A DNA stretch of 64,000 nucleotides from Vicingaceae bacterium (GCA_026003395.1 BPHE01000008.1:1-64000), one strand, 5' to 3'. Numbered from the stretch's first letter, positions 53,679 to 63,714 are shown. The notes: generated from the sequence alone by a model not told the origin. Numbers and translations are program-made.

Positions 53679-56600
53679 TCAGACAGTTTGTTTGCCTTCT
53701 TTTTCTTTTGTCCATAAAAAATCCAATACTTTATCCATCCACTTTCTCAAATCACCGGTGTTGTACACTTGTTCGATCTGCCATTGCAACCTGCTGCCTA
53801 TTTGTTTTAGCTTAAAGTGTGCCGGATATTTTTGAATAAATTGCAACAACAACCCGAACATTTCACTTTTGTAAAAATCATTCTCGGGATTGTCAATGAA
53901 ATATCCGTGAAAACGGCCTTGTTTCAGCACAACTTTTTCGATACCCAATTTGCAAAACATCGAGCGCATTAGCGAAAGGTCTATGAGAGTGTGAATAGTT
54001 TCGGGAACTTTTCCATATTTATCTTCAAGTTCTTGTAATAAATTCTTTGATTCTGCCGTGTCTTGCAATTGGTCAATTTTTTGATAAACCGTCAAACGGT
54101 CGCCTAGATTGGGGATATAATTTTCGGGAATAAATAATTCCCAATCGGTTTCTATATTGCAATCGCTTACAAAATTGGTTTCTTCTACATTTTCGTCCCG
54201 GTAAATTTCTTTAAACTCGTTTTGTTTAAGTTCACGAATGGCTTCTTCTAGGATTTTTTGATAGGTGTCAAACCCTATTTCGGATATAAATCCACTTTGT
54301 TCGGCACCAAGAATATTGCCTGCTCCTCTGATATCGAGATCGCGCATGGCAATATGAAAACCGCTTCCAAGGTCAGTAAATTGCAGCAAAGATCTGATTC
54401 TTTTGGAGGCGTCAGAAGTCAATGTGCTTATGGGAGGAATAATAAGATAGCAAAAAGCTTCTCTGTTTGATCGGCCAACGCGGCCTCTAAGTTGATGCAA
54501 GTCGCTTAATCCAAATTGATGGGCATGATTAATAAAAATAGTGTTGGCATTTGGAATATCTATTCCTGATTCAACAATAGTGGTCGAAACCAAAACATCA
54601 AATTCCCTTTCAACAAATCCGGTGATAATTTCTTCTATTTCACTTCCTTTCATACGTCCGTGAGCATAGCGGAATCTTACGCCGGGGCAAATTTTGCTTA
54701 ACCAACCGGTAATTTCATCAAGGTTTTCTATTCTGTTATGAATAAAAAAGACCTGACCATTCCGATTGATTTCATATAATATCGCTTCTCTAATTTCATC
54801 CGCATTAAATCCGATGGCTTTAGTTTTGACGGGACGACGGTTGGGAGGAGGGGTGGTCATGATGGAAAGATCTCTTGCGCCCATGAGCGAAAATTGAAGC
54901 GTTCGGGGGATAGGTGTGGCGGTGAGCGTCAATGTATCGACATTTACTTTCAGATTTCTTATTTTTTCTTTATCACCCACACCGAATTTGTGTTCTTCAT
55001 CTATGATGAGCAAACCCAGATCTTTAAATTTTACGTCTTTGCTCAATAAGCGATGAGTACCGATGATGATGTCAATTTTGCCTTCTTTCAGTTGTTGTAA
55101 AATTTGTTTAATCTCAGAAGGTTTTTTCATGCGGTTTACATAATCGACTTTACAAGGAAAATCTTTTAACCGATCAGAAAAAGTTTTAAAATGTTGCAAA
55201 GCCAAGACGGTGGTAGGAACCAAAACAGCCACTTGTTTGCTGTCGCAAACGGCTTTAAATGCAGCCCTGATAGCCAATTCGGTCTTACCAAACCCAACAT
55301 CGCCACAAACCAAACGGTCCATGGGATAGGGCTTTTCCATATCGTTTTTTATTTCACGGGTAATTTTTGCTTGGTCAGGGGTGTCTTCGTATATGAAAGA
55401 AGCTTCGAGTTCTTCTTGCAAATAATTATCAGGAGAAAACGCAAATCCCGGAGAGGTTTTTCTTTTGGCATACAACTGTATGAGGTCAAAAGCCAGCTCT
55501 TTGACTTTCTTTTTGGTTTTTAATTTTACCATTTGCCAGCGTCCACCACCCAATTTGTCAAGGGCGGGTTCTTTCCCTTCTTCTCCTGTGTAGCGTGAGA
55601 TTTTATGTAAAGAGTGTATGTTTACATACAGAACATCGTTGTTTTTGTAAATGATTCGAAGAGCTTCTTGTGTGCGTCCACCCACGTCAATCTTTTCCAA
55701 TCCCGAAAAACGTCCTATGCCATGATCTATGTGCACTACATAGTCGCCGGGTCTGAGTTGGCTCAATTCTTTCAATTGAATCATCATGGAAGCATTGTGT
55801 CCGGTTTTGACATGTGATGGGTTGTGATAACGGTCAAAAATCTGATGATCTGTATAAAATATTGACTTTGAATGATGGTCGATAAATCCTTCGCTCAATG
55901 CAATAGGAAGATGTTTTAAGTGTATGCCCGGTTGAATATCGTTTAATATACTTGCAATTCTTTTGTATTGTGTTTCTTGTTTACTCAGAAAATAAAGCCG
56001 GTAATTTTTTTGACGGAAATTATTCAACGAGTCGGCCAAGATTTTAAAATTTTTGTGGAAAAGTGGTTGAGATTCGGTTTTTGCTTCCAATTCTATGACC
56101 TTCTCTTTAGTTTTTTCATAAGGATGTAAAAAAATTTCTTTTAATGTTCCTGTTAACTTTTCAAATTCGTCGGGCAATAAATGAATGGAAGCATCCAGAC
56201 GGCCTTCCTCAAGGTAATTTCTCATAAATTGGTTTACCCAGGATTTGTCTTCCCACCATATCACCATATCGGGACCGGAAAATTCAAAGATATTGGTTAA
56301 TTGAGCGATTGAACCGTTATGTAAGACGTCCGGGAAAATATCTACATGTTTTATTTCTTTTATACTCGAAAGTGTATCAGGGTCAAAAAGTTTAATTTTT
56401 TCCACCTTATCATCATCCAATACAATCCTGCAAGGAGATTCCATGCCCGGAGAATAGATGTCGATGATGTTGCCTCTGATGGAAAATTGTCCCGGTTCTA
56501 TGGCATAATCTTCCCTTTCAAACTTTAATTCAACCAAAAATTCAATCAAAAAGTCAAGATCAATTTTCTCTCCTTGATGAATCGTAAATTTATTGGTCTG

Positions 56601-56996
56601 CCACATTTGCTTGTTGGGAACTTTTTCGATAAGCCCCCTGGCGTAGGTGACACAAATGAAATTTTCGTTTTGAGAAATATTTTGCAACGCATTTAATCTA
56701 AGGTTGGTTTGGTGGTGGTCGGTTTGATTCAAGATGGCAATGGTTTCCCCCGAATGAGGCATAAAATAGATATTTTCTTCACTGCCTGCCAATTGTTTGA
56801 GGTCGTCAAACAAGTACATGGCTTTTTCTTCGTAGGCCGTAACAAAGAGATGTTTGCCTTTATGTTTTTTGAAAAAATAAGCCAATGCAAGGGCTACTGA
56901 AGATCCTTTTAATCCTTGTACCGAAATTTTTTTGTTGAGAACGGCAGAATCTTCAAATTTCTTTAAGAATGGATGATTTTCAAATAACTCTAGCAC
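53679..56996 (-). CDS. mfd: Transcription-repair coupling factor
   Basis: Product of 1105 residues, a normal Mfd length. In order: UvrB-like N-domain (LKGSSVALALAYFFKKH to about 330), RNA-polymerase-interacting CarD-like domain (LRPGDYVVHIDHGIGRFSGLE, about 410-490), RecG-type helicase with Walker A CGDVGFGKTELAIRAAF and DEEH box LLIIDEEHKFGVG, TLTATPIPRTLQFSLMGAR, IVESGIDIPNANTIFI and QLRGRVGRSNREAFCYL, then the C-terminal TRCF domain. It removes stalled RNA polymerase and recruits the excision repair proteins. It follows fbp on the same strand after 27 bases. Confidence 0.97.
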   Translation of the reverse strand: MLELFENHPFLKKFEDSAVLNKKISVQGLKGSSVALALAYFFKKHKGKHLFVTAYEEKAMYLFDDLKQLAGSEENIYFMPHSGETIAILNQTDHHQTNLRLNALQNISQNENFICVTYARGLIEKVPNKQMWQTNKFTIHQGEKIDLDFLIEFLVELKFEREDYAIEPGQFSIRGNIIDIYSPGMESPCRIVLDDDKVEKIKLFDPDTLSSIKEIKHVDIFPDVLHNGSIAQLTNIFEFSGPDMVIWWEDKSWVNQFMRNYLEEGRLDASIHLLPDEFEKLTGTLKEIFLHPYEKTKEKVIELEAKTESQPLFHKNFKILADSLNNFRQKNYRLYFLSKQETQYKRIASILNDIQPGIHLKHLPIALSEGFIDHHSKSIFYTDHQIFDRYHNPSHVKTGHNASMMIQLKELSQLRPGDYVVHIDHGIGRFSGLEKIDVGGRTQEALRIIYKNNDVLYVNIHSLHKISRYTGEEGKEPALDKLGGGRWQMVKLKTKKKVKELAFDLIQLYAKRKTSPGFAFSPDNYLQEELEASFIYEDTPDQAKITREIKNDMEKPYPMDRLVCGDVGFGKTELAIRAAFKAVCDSKQVAVLVPTTVLALQHFKTFSDRLKDFPCKVDYVNRMKKPSEIKQILQQLKEGKIDIIIGTHRLLSKDVKFKDLGLLIIDEEHKFGVGDKEKIRNLKVNVDTLTLTATPIPRTLQFSLMGARDLSIMTTPPPNRRPVKTKAIGFNADEIREAILYEINRNGQVFFIHNRIENLDEITGWLSKICPGVRFRYAHGRMKGSEIEEIITGFVEREFDVLVSTTIVESGIDIPNANTIFINHAHQFGLSDLHQLRGRVGRSNREAFCYLIIPPISTLTSDASKRIRSLLQFTDLGSGFHIAMRDLDIRGAGNILGAEQSGFISEIGFDTYQKILEEAIRELKQNEFKEIYRDENVEETNFVSDCNIETDWELFIPENYIPNLGDRLTVYQKIDQLQDTAESKNLLQELEDKYGKVPETIHTLIDLSLMRSMFCKLGIEKVVLKQGRFHGYFIDNPENDFYKSEMFGLLLQFIQKYPAHFKLKQIGSRLQWQIEQVYNTGDLRKWMDKVLDFLWTKEKEGKQTV

Positions 56997-57023
56997 TGTT
57001 GAGTAAGATGTAATTCAATGTAA

Positions 57024-58028
57024 TTATATGTGATTGGCCAAACTTTTGGTCAAAAATGAATAAACTTCATCTACATTTCCGGATGAACCGATAATGATGG
57101 AAGTTCTTTGATGTAACAGCTGAGGTTCCAAATCCAGGATATTTTCACCTTGAAAGTTAATGGCTTTTCCACCTGCCTGCACTGTTAGAAAAGCCATGGG
57201 GATGCATTCGTATATCAATCGCAGCTTGCCGTCAGGATTTTTTTTCGTAGGGGGGTAAATGAAAACACCACCTTTGATGAGGTTTCTGTGAATATCGGCC
57301 ACCATAGAGCCAATATAACGCAATGAATAGGGTTTTTCTTTATATTTGATAGATTTTAAATATTCCTTTATACCTTCAGGAAAATCTTTTTCATTCCCCT
57401 CATTAATTGAATAAATGGAGGAGTTTTCAGGTATTTTGATATTTGGATGAGATAGGCAAAACTCACCTATGGATGGGTCTAATGTAAAACCATTGACGCC
57501 ATGTCCTGTGCTATATATCAACATAGTGGAAGAACCATAAATGACATAGCCGGCCGCAATCAAATCCTTACCTTTTTGCAGAAAATCGTCTGTATTTACC
57601 GTTTGATTCAGGTTTTTCCTTTTAAAAATTGCAAAGATGGTTCCAATGGAGGCATTTACATCAATGTTGGATGATCCGTCTAAAGGGTCAAAAGCAACAA
57701 TATATTTGGCATTTTTAGAATTTTCATTTTCATAAATAATAATGTTTTCTTCTTCTTCAGAAGCAACGGCAGCCACTTCACAACCGGAACGCAAGGCAGC
57801 AACCAGCTGGTTGTGGGCATAGACGTCGAGTTTTTGTTGAGTTTCGCCTTGTATGTTGGTATTTTCGGTACTACCCAGGATATTCACCAGCCCGGCCTTG
57901 CTTACTTCACGATGAATGATTTTGGCCGCTATGCCAATGTCTTGTAAAATTCGAGTCAGCTCGCCTTTTGCGGCAGGAAACATTTGTTGGTTTTCAAGGA
58001 TAAATTCGTTTAAAGTCACTGCGCCCAT
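57024..58028 (-). CDS. fbp: Fructose-1,6-bisphosphatase, class I
   Basis: Product of 334 residues. The metal-binding signature FDPLDGSSNIDVN is intact, EEEENIIIYENE supplies further acidic ligands, and RYIGSMVADIHRNLIKGGVF contains the active-site region. It hydrolyses fructose-1,6-bisphosphate in gluconeogenesis. A near-perfect -7 element lies upstream. It is followed on the same strand by mfd; the pairing is probably only positional. Confidence 0.96.
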   Translation of the reverse strand: MGAVTLNEFILENQQMFPAAKGELTRILQDIGIAAKIIHREVSKAGLVNILGSTENTNIQGETQQKLDVYAHNQLVAALRSGCEVAAVASEEEENIIIYENENSKNAKYIVAFDPLDGSSNIDVNASIGTIFAIFKRKNLNQTVNTDDFLQKGKDLIAAGYVIYGSSTMLIYSTGHGVNGFTLDPSIGEFCLSHPNIKIPENSSIYSINEGNEKDFPEGIKEYLKSIKYKEKPYSLRYIGSMVADIHRNLIKGGVFIYPPTKKNPDGKLRLIYECIPMAFLTVQAGGKAINFQGENILDLEPQLLHQRTSIIIGSSGNVDEVYSFLTKSLANHI

Positions 58029-58052
58029 ATAATTTTCTATTTATTAATGCTA

Positions 58053-58060
58053 CAAATTTA
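58053..58060 (-). promoter_or_regulatory. -7 promoter element of fbp
   Basis: Minus-strand TAAATTTG fits TAnnTTTG exactly, 24 bases before the fbp ATG. A TTTG lies upstream, but at only about 14 bases rather than the expected 17-23. Confidence 0.5.
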
Positions 58061-58153
58061 ATCAAATTTTATGGCAAAAGATTTTGATTTTAATCTGGCA
58101 ACCTTTTTATTGTTCTATCGTCATGGCTTTTGAAAACACTAAATTTAAATCTT

Positions 58154-59614
58154 ATGAGAACAACAAATTTTATGAAAAAAATCCATCAAGTGATGTCACC
58201 CGTTAAGATTTTAAATTTGATTGCCTTGTTATTGGCAGGAAATTTAGCTTCTCAATCTATGCCAAACCTCAGGGTTTTTCTTAAGTTGGATGATCCTTGG
58301 GGTTGTTCAAATGGCCTGTACGTAAATAAGTGTTTGCCGCAAAATGGACAAATATTGATTTTAAACAGCAGCACTACGACTTATAATCTTGTCAACGATA
58401 CTACTGTCTTTTTCCCATTGTGCATAGGAGGAGTTTACAATAATTTTCTGACATATTCCGAGCCCGGTTATTCTGTGAATATTTCTGTTGATTTATCAAA
58501 TGTTCATCCGAATAACAATCCAACAAATTATATTACCTATTCAGTGACACAGGGTAATACCGGTTGGTGGCCTTCGACTTTTATTTTTTTATTTATTTCA
58601 AATACTTCATTCTCTCCGTGTAATGGAGAAATAAAAGTATTTAGTTATGGGGGTAGTGTAAGTTCAGGCGGTACGGCATTTTTCCAGCTTTTTAATGTTA
58701 ATACTCAGACGACAACTAATTCTGCGGCATTTAATGTCAATAATTTGCCATATGTTACATTAACATTTACAAACCTTTGTCCCGGCTCATATGGATTTAC
58801 TGCCAATGATGATTCCACTTTATCTTGTCCTCAAAACAATAATTATATTTATGGAAATTTGGAGCCAATAATGTGTATGTTGGATACCCGACCTCCAAAA
58901 TGCTATGGAGAATGTTCGGGAGAAGTAGATTTAAATTATTTCCCATTAAATTACTCCGGATTTATTGATTATACTGCCGGTAACAATACGGTTACATTGT
59001 TTATACCGCCTTTAAATATTCCTCTGGATTCAACTCTCTGTGAAAATACAACGGTATCGGTTAGTTTATATCATCCCTGGTTAAACATGCCGATTAGTTG
59101 TACAAATATCATACCTTCTGCTCCGGACAGTATATCTATTGATTTGATTATCAATGGCGGAAATGTGACGGCAAACGTACAAGGAGGAGTACAACCTTAT
59201 TGGTATTATTGGTATGATTCTAATAATAATTTAATTTCTTCCGGCGCCAATGTGGTCAATAATTTAAACAATGGAAACTATTATTTTGTTGTGGTTGATT
59301 CTGCAGGTTGTTCAAAAACAAAAAACTTTACGATTGGACCAACGGCAGTACAATATCTGAATACAAAAAATCAAATTTATCTGTTCCCCAATCCTGCTAA
59401 GGATTATCTACTTATTGCCAATTTGAGTTCTAATAGTAAAATTGAAATTTACAATATTGAAGGAAGGTTGATAAAAGCTATCATAAACAACACATCACAA
59501 AATGAGTTAAAAATAGATATAACTAATTTACCGGATGGTGTTTATTATGTCAGTGTCAAGAATACAGACGGGATAATTATAGAAAGTTTCAAAACAATTA
59601 AATTAGCAGACTGA
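58154..59614 (+). CDS. Secreted T9SS type A cargo protein with one SprB-like repeat
   Basis: Product of 486 residues from ATG 58154; a later ATG (58172) is also possible, and a TTG further upstream is unlikely. The signal sequence includes ILNLIALLLAGNLASQS. Residues about 30-375 are beta-rich with no recognised domain apart from a SprB-like repeat near 330-395 (GGVQPYWYYWYDSNNNLI ... NGNYYFVVVDSAGCSKTKNF). The C-terminus is a type A sorting domain (IYLFPNPAKDYLLIANL ... GVYYVSVKNTDGIIIESFKTI). It is likely exported by T9SS to the surface. It diverges from fbp and ends before an AT-rich spacer. Confidence 0.78.
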   Translation: MRTTNFMKKIHQVMSPVKILNLIALLLAGNLASQSMPNLRVFLKLDDPWGCSNGLYVNKCLPQNGQILILNSSTTTYNLVNDTTVFFPLCIGGVYNNFLTYSEPGYSVNISVDLSNVHPNNNPTNYITYSVTQGNTGWWPSTFIFLFISNTSFSPCNGEIKVFSYGGSVSSGGTAFFQLFNVNTQTTTNSAAFNVNNLPYVTLTFTNLCPGSYGFTANDDSTLSCPQNNNYIYGNLEPIMCMLDTRPPKCYGECSGEVDLNYFPLNYSGFIDYTAGNNTVTLFIPPLNIPLDSTLCENTTVSVSLYHPWLNMPISCTNIIPSAPDSISIDLIINGGNVTANVQGGVQPYWYYWYDSNNNLISSGANVVNNLNNGNYYFVVVDSAGCSKTKNFTIGPTAVQYLNTKNQIYLFPNPAKDYLLIANLSSNSKIEIYNIEGRLIKAIINNTSQNELKIDITNLPDGVYYVSVKNTDGIIIESFKTIKLAD

Positions 59615-59761
59615 TTAATCTGTCTAACATACAAAACAATATTTTAATAAAGTTTGGGATTGTTTAAAAAAACAAATATCAAAGATGACTAACATGAACT
59701 TTTAATAGTATAATCAAAAAAAATTTGATAAAAAAAATTCAATCAGAAAACAATTGACTAT

Positions 59762-59796
59762 AAAAAAACCGCCATTGTTGTTATGGCGGTTTTTTA
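59762..59796. terminator. Bidirectional intrinsic terminator
   Basis: CCGCCAT (59769-59775) pairs with ATGGCGG (59783-59789) around a 7-base loop, flanked by A7 and a T7 run. It separates the T9SS cargo gene from the GNAT gene and shows that codons around 59783 are not part of the latter. Confidence 0.88.
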
Positions 59797-59893
59797 TTTG
59801 CAATATATTTTTCTTTTTAAGAATTTCTTAAAAAATTTAATGGACAATTTACATTTTCTGAGATATGGACAAAATTTAGCATTTTTGCAGGCT

Positions 59894-60379
59894 ATGGACA
59901 ATCAAAAAATAACCATACGTAAAGCGACTATTCAAGATGTGGACCAAATTTTGGCATTAATCAACGAATTGGCTTTATATGAAAAAGCGTCACACGAAGT
60001 TACCATTACCAAAGAACAATTGATTCGTGACGGATTTGGAGACAAGCCATTGTTTTGGGTGTTAATGGCAGAATTTGACGGGGAAATCGCCGGTATGTCT
60101 TTTTATTACATACGCTACAGTACATGGAAAGGTCCTTGTTTATATCTTGAAGACATCATTGTCAAAGAAAAGTTCAGAGGCAAGGGGATAGGTAAAGCGT
60201 TAATGAATGCAACCATCGAAGAGGCCGTTGCCAATGACTTTGCCATGATGGTGTGGCAGGTTTTGGATTGGAATACCCCGGCCATAGAATTTTACAAAAA
60301 ATATGGTGCCGAATTTGACGATGAATGGATCAATTGCAAATTAAGAAAAAATAAAATTATAGAATTGACAAACAAATGA
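59894..60379 (+). CDS. GNAT-family N-acetyltransferase
   Basis: Product of 161 residues from ATG 59894 (MDNQKITIRKATIQDVDQI), the normal GNAT start; upstream codons run through a terminator. Motif A for acetyl-CoA is LEDIIVKEKFRGKGIGKALM, and motif B includes WQVLDWNTPAIEFYKKYGA. Similarity to diamine N-acetyltransferase-like proteins (family of human SAT1) is suggested by the WNTPAIEFYKKYGAEFDDEW block, but the acceptor is unknown. The stop overlaps the ATG of lysC, so the two are probably co-translated. Confidence 0.88.
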   Translation: MDNQKITIRKATIQDVDQILALINELALYEKASHEVTITKEQLIRDGFGDKPLFWVLMAEFDGEIAGMSFYYIRYSTWKGPCLYLEDIIVKEKFRGKGIGKALMNATIEEAVANDFAMMVWQVLDWNTPAIEFYKKYGAEFDDEWINCKLRKNKIIELTNK

Positions 60380-61692
60380 ATAAAGTAAAAGTATTTAAGT
60401 TCGGTGGTGCATCGGTAAAAGATGCTACCGGAGTAAAAAACCTTCTCAAGATATTACATTCTAACCAAAGTCGTCCGCTTATAGTGGTTATATCAGCAAT
60501 GGGAAAAACTACCAATGCACTCGAAAAAGTTGTAGAGGCATATTTTTCCGGCGATAAAGACATTGCATACAACCGATTGGAAAAAATAAAGCAAGATCAT
60601 ATACACATAGTCCGGGATTTATTTGGTCAGCACTTACCACAAGATTTAAATGACAAAATCAACAATTTATTTGTAGAAGTTGAATGGGTGCTGGATGAAA
60701 CACCGGTGAAAGATTTTGATTTTTATTATGATCAAATAGTGTCTGTGGGTGAATTGTTATCCACAACCATTATTTCTGAATATTTAAATCGAAAACAACT
60801 CAAAAATCAATGGATAGATGCAAGAGATTTGATAAAAACCGATGATCGTTTTCGTGCGGCTAATGTAAATTGGGATAAAACCCGGCAATATGCAACATCA
60901 GTATTAAAAAGTATGTTTGAAAAAAGTGAAATTATTGTCACACAAGGTTTTATAGGGTCGACAGCGGAGAATTATACTACCACACTTGGTCGGGAGGGTT
61001 CCGACTACACCGCTGCCATTTTAGCCAATCTGTTAGACGCTGAAGAGATGATTGTTTGGAAAGACGTGCCAGGATTGCTAAATGCAGATCCTAAAATTAT
61101 TCCTGATGCTATATTGATGCCACATATCTCTTACAAAGAAGCCATAGAATTGACATATTATGGAGCCACGGTGATCCACCCAAAAACCATCAAACCCTTG
61201 CAAAACAAAAACATACCCTTGAAAGTTAAGTCATTTTTGGATCCGGAAGCACCCGGGACCATCATCGACCAAAATGAAAAAGACGATTTGAAATACAGCT
61301 CTTTTATTTTTCGTCCAAATCAGGTGTTAATGTCCTTTTCGGCCCGCGATTATTCTTTTATTGCCGAAGGGCATTTGAGTGAATTATTCGGCACTTTTGC
61401 ACGGTTTGGAGTTAAAATAAATTTGATTCAAATTTCTGCCTTGAATTTCACTGTGTCTTTTGATAACCAACCTTTTAAGTTGGAGAAGATTTTACAATCG
61501 TCTTTGCAAGATAGTTATAAAATACTTTATAATACCGATTGCCTATTGATAACTTTAAGGCATCCCACGGCATCATTAATAAAAAAAATGAAAAACGGCA
61601 AAGAGATTTTTCTTGAACAAAGATCACGTAATACCTTCAGAATGGTTGTCAAAGCAAACCCAGATGATCCAATTTACAATAAATATCAGTAA
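60376..61692 (+). CDS. lysC: Aspartate kinase
   Basis: Product of 438 residues, a monofunctional enzyme. The amino-acid kinase domain has KVFKFGGASVKDATGVKNL, QGFIGSTAENYTTTLGREGSDYTAAILA and KDVPGLLNADPKIIPDA; the C-terminal roughly 130 residues are the ACT regulatory part (VLMSFSARDYSFIAEGHLSELF). It phosphorylates aspartate, the first step towards lysine, threonine, methionine and diaminopimelate. It overlaps the GNAT gene by 4 bases and, at its 3' end, the convergent waaA by 44 bases. No homoserine dehydrogenase fusion is present. Confidence 0.94.
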   Translation: MNKVKVFKFGGASVKDATGVKNLLKILHSNQSRPLIVVISAMGKTTNALEKVVEAYFSGDKDIAYNRLEKIKQDHIHIVRDLFGQHLPQDLNDKINNLFVEVEWVLDETPVKDFDFYYDQIVSVGELLSTTIISEYLNRKQLKNQWIDARDLIKTDDRFRAANVNWDKTRQYATSVLKSMFEKSEIIVTQGFIGSTAENYTTTLGREGSDYTAAILANLLDAEEMIVWKDVPGLLNADPKIIPDAILMPHISYKEAIELTYYGATVIHPKTIKPLQNKNIPLKVKSFLDPEAPGTIIDQNEKDDLKYSSFIFRPNQVLMSFSARDYSFIAEGHLSELFGTFARFGVKINLIQISALNFTVSFDNQPFKLEKILQSSLQDSYKILYNTDCLLITLRHPTASLIKKMKNGKEIFLEQRSRNTFRMVVKANPDDPIYNKYQ

Positions 61693-62900
61693 CCGAACCG
61701 GTGTTCCTCTCAACCCATGCTTTGCATTCTTTCGACTGTTTTAATCTCTCTTCCGGGTGGCTGATTAAAAACAAAAGTGCTTTTGTTAATTCGTCCGAAT
61801 TTCGAAATATATGGGCAAATCCCAGTTTTACGGCTTCTTTTGCTTCAGGATTCTTGTCTATTTGCGGACCCAAAAAAATGGGCATTCCAAAAGCAGCCGG
61901 TTCCAACATGTTGTGTAAACTGTTCCGGAAGCCTCCGCCAATTATGGCTATATCGGCATACTGATAAATTGAGCTTAATAATCCGATGTTATCAATAATG
62001 AGAATTTTTTTGTCTAATGCATGCCTGTCGTTTGACAATGAGCTGTATGTCACAGAGCAATTGCCAAATTTTTCAATAATTTGACGTATATGGGAAACAT
62101 CAACTTCATGTGGGGCAATAATAATTTTTAAATTCTCAGGTAATGAATCTATTGTTTCAGACAATACTCTGTTCTTCGGTCGGCCAAGTACTTCCACATA
62201 CTAGCAGCAAATCGTCACCTTTAAATGTCGAGATTATATTATTTTCCTTTACCGATTGGGCATTTTGCCATACACGGTCAAAACGTGTGTCTCCGGATAC
62301 ATGCGCGTTTGTGAACCCTAAATCAGCGAGGAGTTTTTGGGAATTTTCGTCCAGCAAAAAAAAGTATTGAAAAACGCGTAAATAGGGAATGAAAGATTTT
62401 CCCCAGGGTTTGAAAAAAATTTGGTTTTTATGAAAACGGCCACTTATTAAAAAGGCCGGAATATTTTTTGTGTATAATGCTTGAAGATAATTAAACCAAA
62501 ATTCGTATTTGACAAAAAAAGCTGCGTCAGGTTGAATGGTTTCAATAAAATTCCGGGCATTCGATGGCAAATCTTCGGGTAAATAATATACTGCATCAGC
62601 CAAAGGATAGTTCCTACGAATTTCATAACCCGATGGAGAAAAAAATGTGAGGATAATTTTATGTCCGGGATGATTTTGCTTGATTTTTTCTATCAATGGT
62701 CTTCCTTGTTCAAATTCGCCAAGAGATGCACAATGAAACCAAAAAACCTTTTGCCCTGTTTTTTTTTCTACAGCAGTGATTATTTGTTGTTTTCTGCCAA
62801 GAGACCATAGCCGGGCTTTCTTGTTGACCAACGAAGCCAGATGTATGCCTCTGCCATAAAAATATATGCCGGTGTTGTATAATAATCTATGGATCGACAT
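61649..62900 (-). pseudogene. waaA: Kdo transferase (WaaA), reading frame broken at a UGA codon
   Basis: Two reading frames together make a normal 3-deoxy-D-manno-octulosonate transferase. The first (62157-62900, 247 residues) begins MSIHRLLYNTGIYFYGRGIH and carries HCASLGEFEQGRPLIEKI, FFSPSGYEIRRNYPLAD, FLISGRFHKNQIFFKPWG and VSGDTRFDRV up to GSTWPTEEQSIV and UGA. The second frame continues ETIDSLPENLKIIIAPHEV, then IIGGGFRNSLHNMLEPAAFGMPIFLGP, to 61649. Skipping the U of the UGA joins them into about 416 residues, close to the family's usual size. The enzyme adds Kdo to lipid A and is normally essential, so a base error or a +1 frameshift is more likely than real loss. The 3' end overlaps lysC by 44 bases. 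Confidence 0.88.
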
Positions 62901-62903
62901 TAT

Positions 62904-63668
62904 TTAATAATAATAAAAATCATCGGGAGGATAATTTAAAACCGGAAGTATATAACCAAAACGCAGTCCCCAAATGACGTCATTTCTTTTCAAATTGTCA
63001 ATCTGACCTTTGTCGTAATTAAACCCTCTCCAATTGGAGGTTTTGCCCCAAACGATTTCTGTGCCAAATTCCAAATTAACCCAACGGGCTTTGCCTTTTC
63101 CGATGTATTGATAACCAAAAAAAATTCTTCCGGCAGGTCCTACACTCAACCGATCATACCCTTTTAGAAGTTCTTTATTGAGTTGTGGCAATTGATTGTC
63201 CCGCCAATCAAAGCGGATTTTATGCCGCATAAGGCCACCACCGAGTTCCAATAAAATTCCTGAATTTTGATTATATTTTGAAACAGGCCATAGTTTACCA
63301 AAAGTCAGCATTAACAAAAAACCACGTGATTCGGTGCTGACAATCACCTGCTCGCCACTTTGGCTGATTACAGCGCCATTACTATTGAGTATGCCCTGTA
63401 GTAGCCCTTGTTCTTTTACCTTATTGCCAAATAAAAAATCGCCTCTTAATCCAAGCAGCCAATTGGTTGCTGTTTTATATTTTGGAGACAAAGCCACATT
63501 TGAAAAAGTGCCAAATCGGTTGGCAAGGTCCATTTGAGGAAATTGCACAGCATAAGTAAGTGGAAATAAAAAACCGCTGATGCTGCTATCTGGCTTTTGA
63601 TTTTGTGAAAAAATTGAAGATTGAATAAAAAATAAACAGAGTAAAGATATTAGCCGTTTTTGCATCAT
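62904..63668 (-). CDS. Uncharacterised exported protein, likely outer-membrane
   Basis: Product of 254 residues from ATG 63668, chosen because MMQKRLISLLCLFFIQSSIFSQN is a good signal peptide and a promoter element lies between it and the upstream in-frame ATG. The mature part has many alternating strands (ATNWLLGLRGDFLFGNKV, GFLLMLTFGKLWPVSKY, ARWVNLEFGTEIVWGKT) and ends in YILPVLNYPPDDFYYY, in the style of a small beta-barrel. It lies 3 bases upstream of waaA on the same strand, so a role in envelope biogenesis is possible. I do not recognise the family. Confidence 0.68.
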   Translation of the reverse strand: MMQKRLISLLCLFFIQSSIFSQNQKPDSSISGFLFPLTYAVQFPQMDLANRFGTFSNVALSPKYKTATNWLLGLRGDFLFGNKVKEQGLLQGILNSNGAVISQSGEQVIVSTESRGFLLMLTFGKLWPVSKYNQNSGILLELGGGLMRHKIRFDWRDNQLPQLNKELLKGYDRLSVGPAGRIFFGYQYIGKGKARWVNLEFGTEIVWGKTSNWRGFNYDKGQIDNLKRNDVIWGLRFGYILPVLNYPPDDFYYY

Positions 63669-63706
63669 ATAAACAAGTTGGAGATCATATCTATTTAAGA
63701 GAATAG

Positions 63707-63714
63707 CAAAATTA
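63707..63714 (-). promoter_or_regulatory. -7 promoter element for the exported protein-waaA unit
   Basis: Minus-strand TAATTTTG matches TAnnTTTG and lies 38 bases before the ATG at 63668, supporting that start. Confidence 0.45.

Noticed and set aside
59783-59893. N-terminal extension of the GNAT protein
   Set aside because: It would begin inside the terminator hairpin, and the normal family start is the ATG at 59894.
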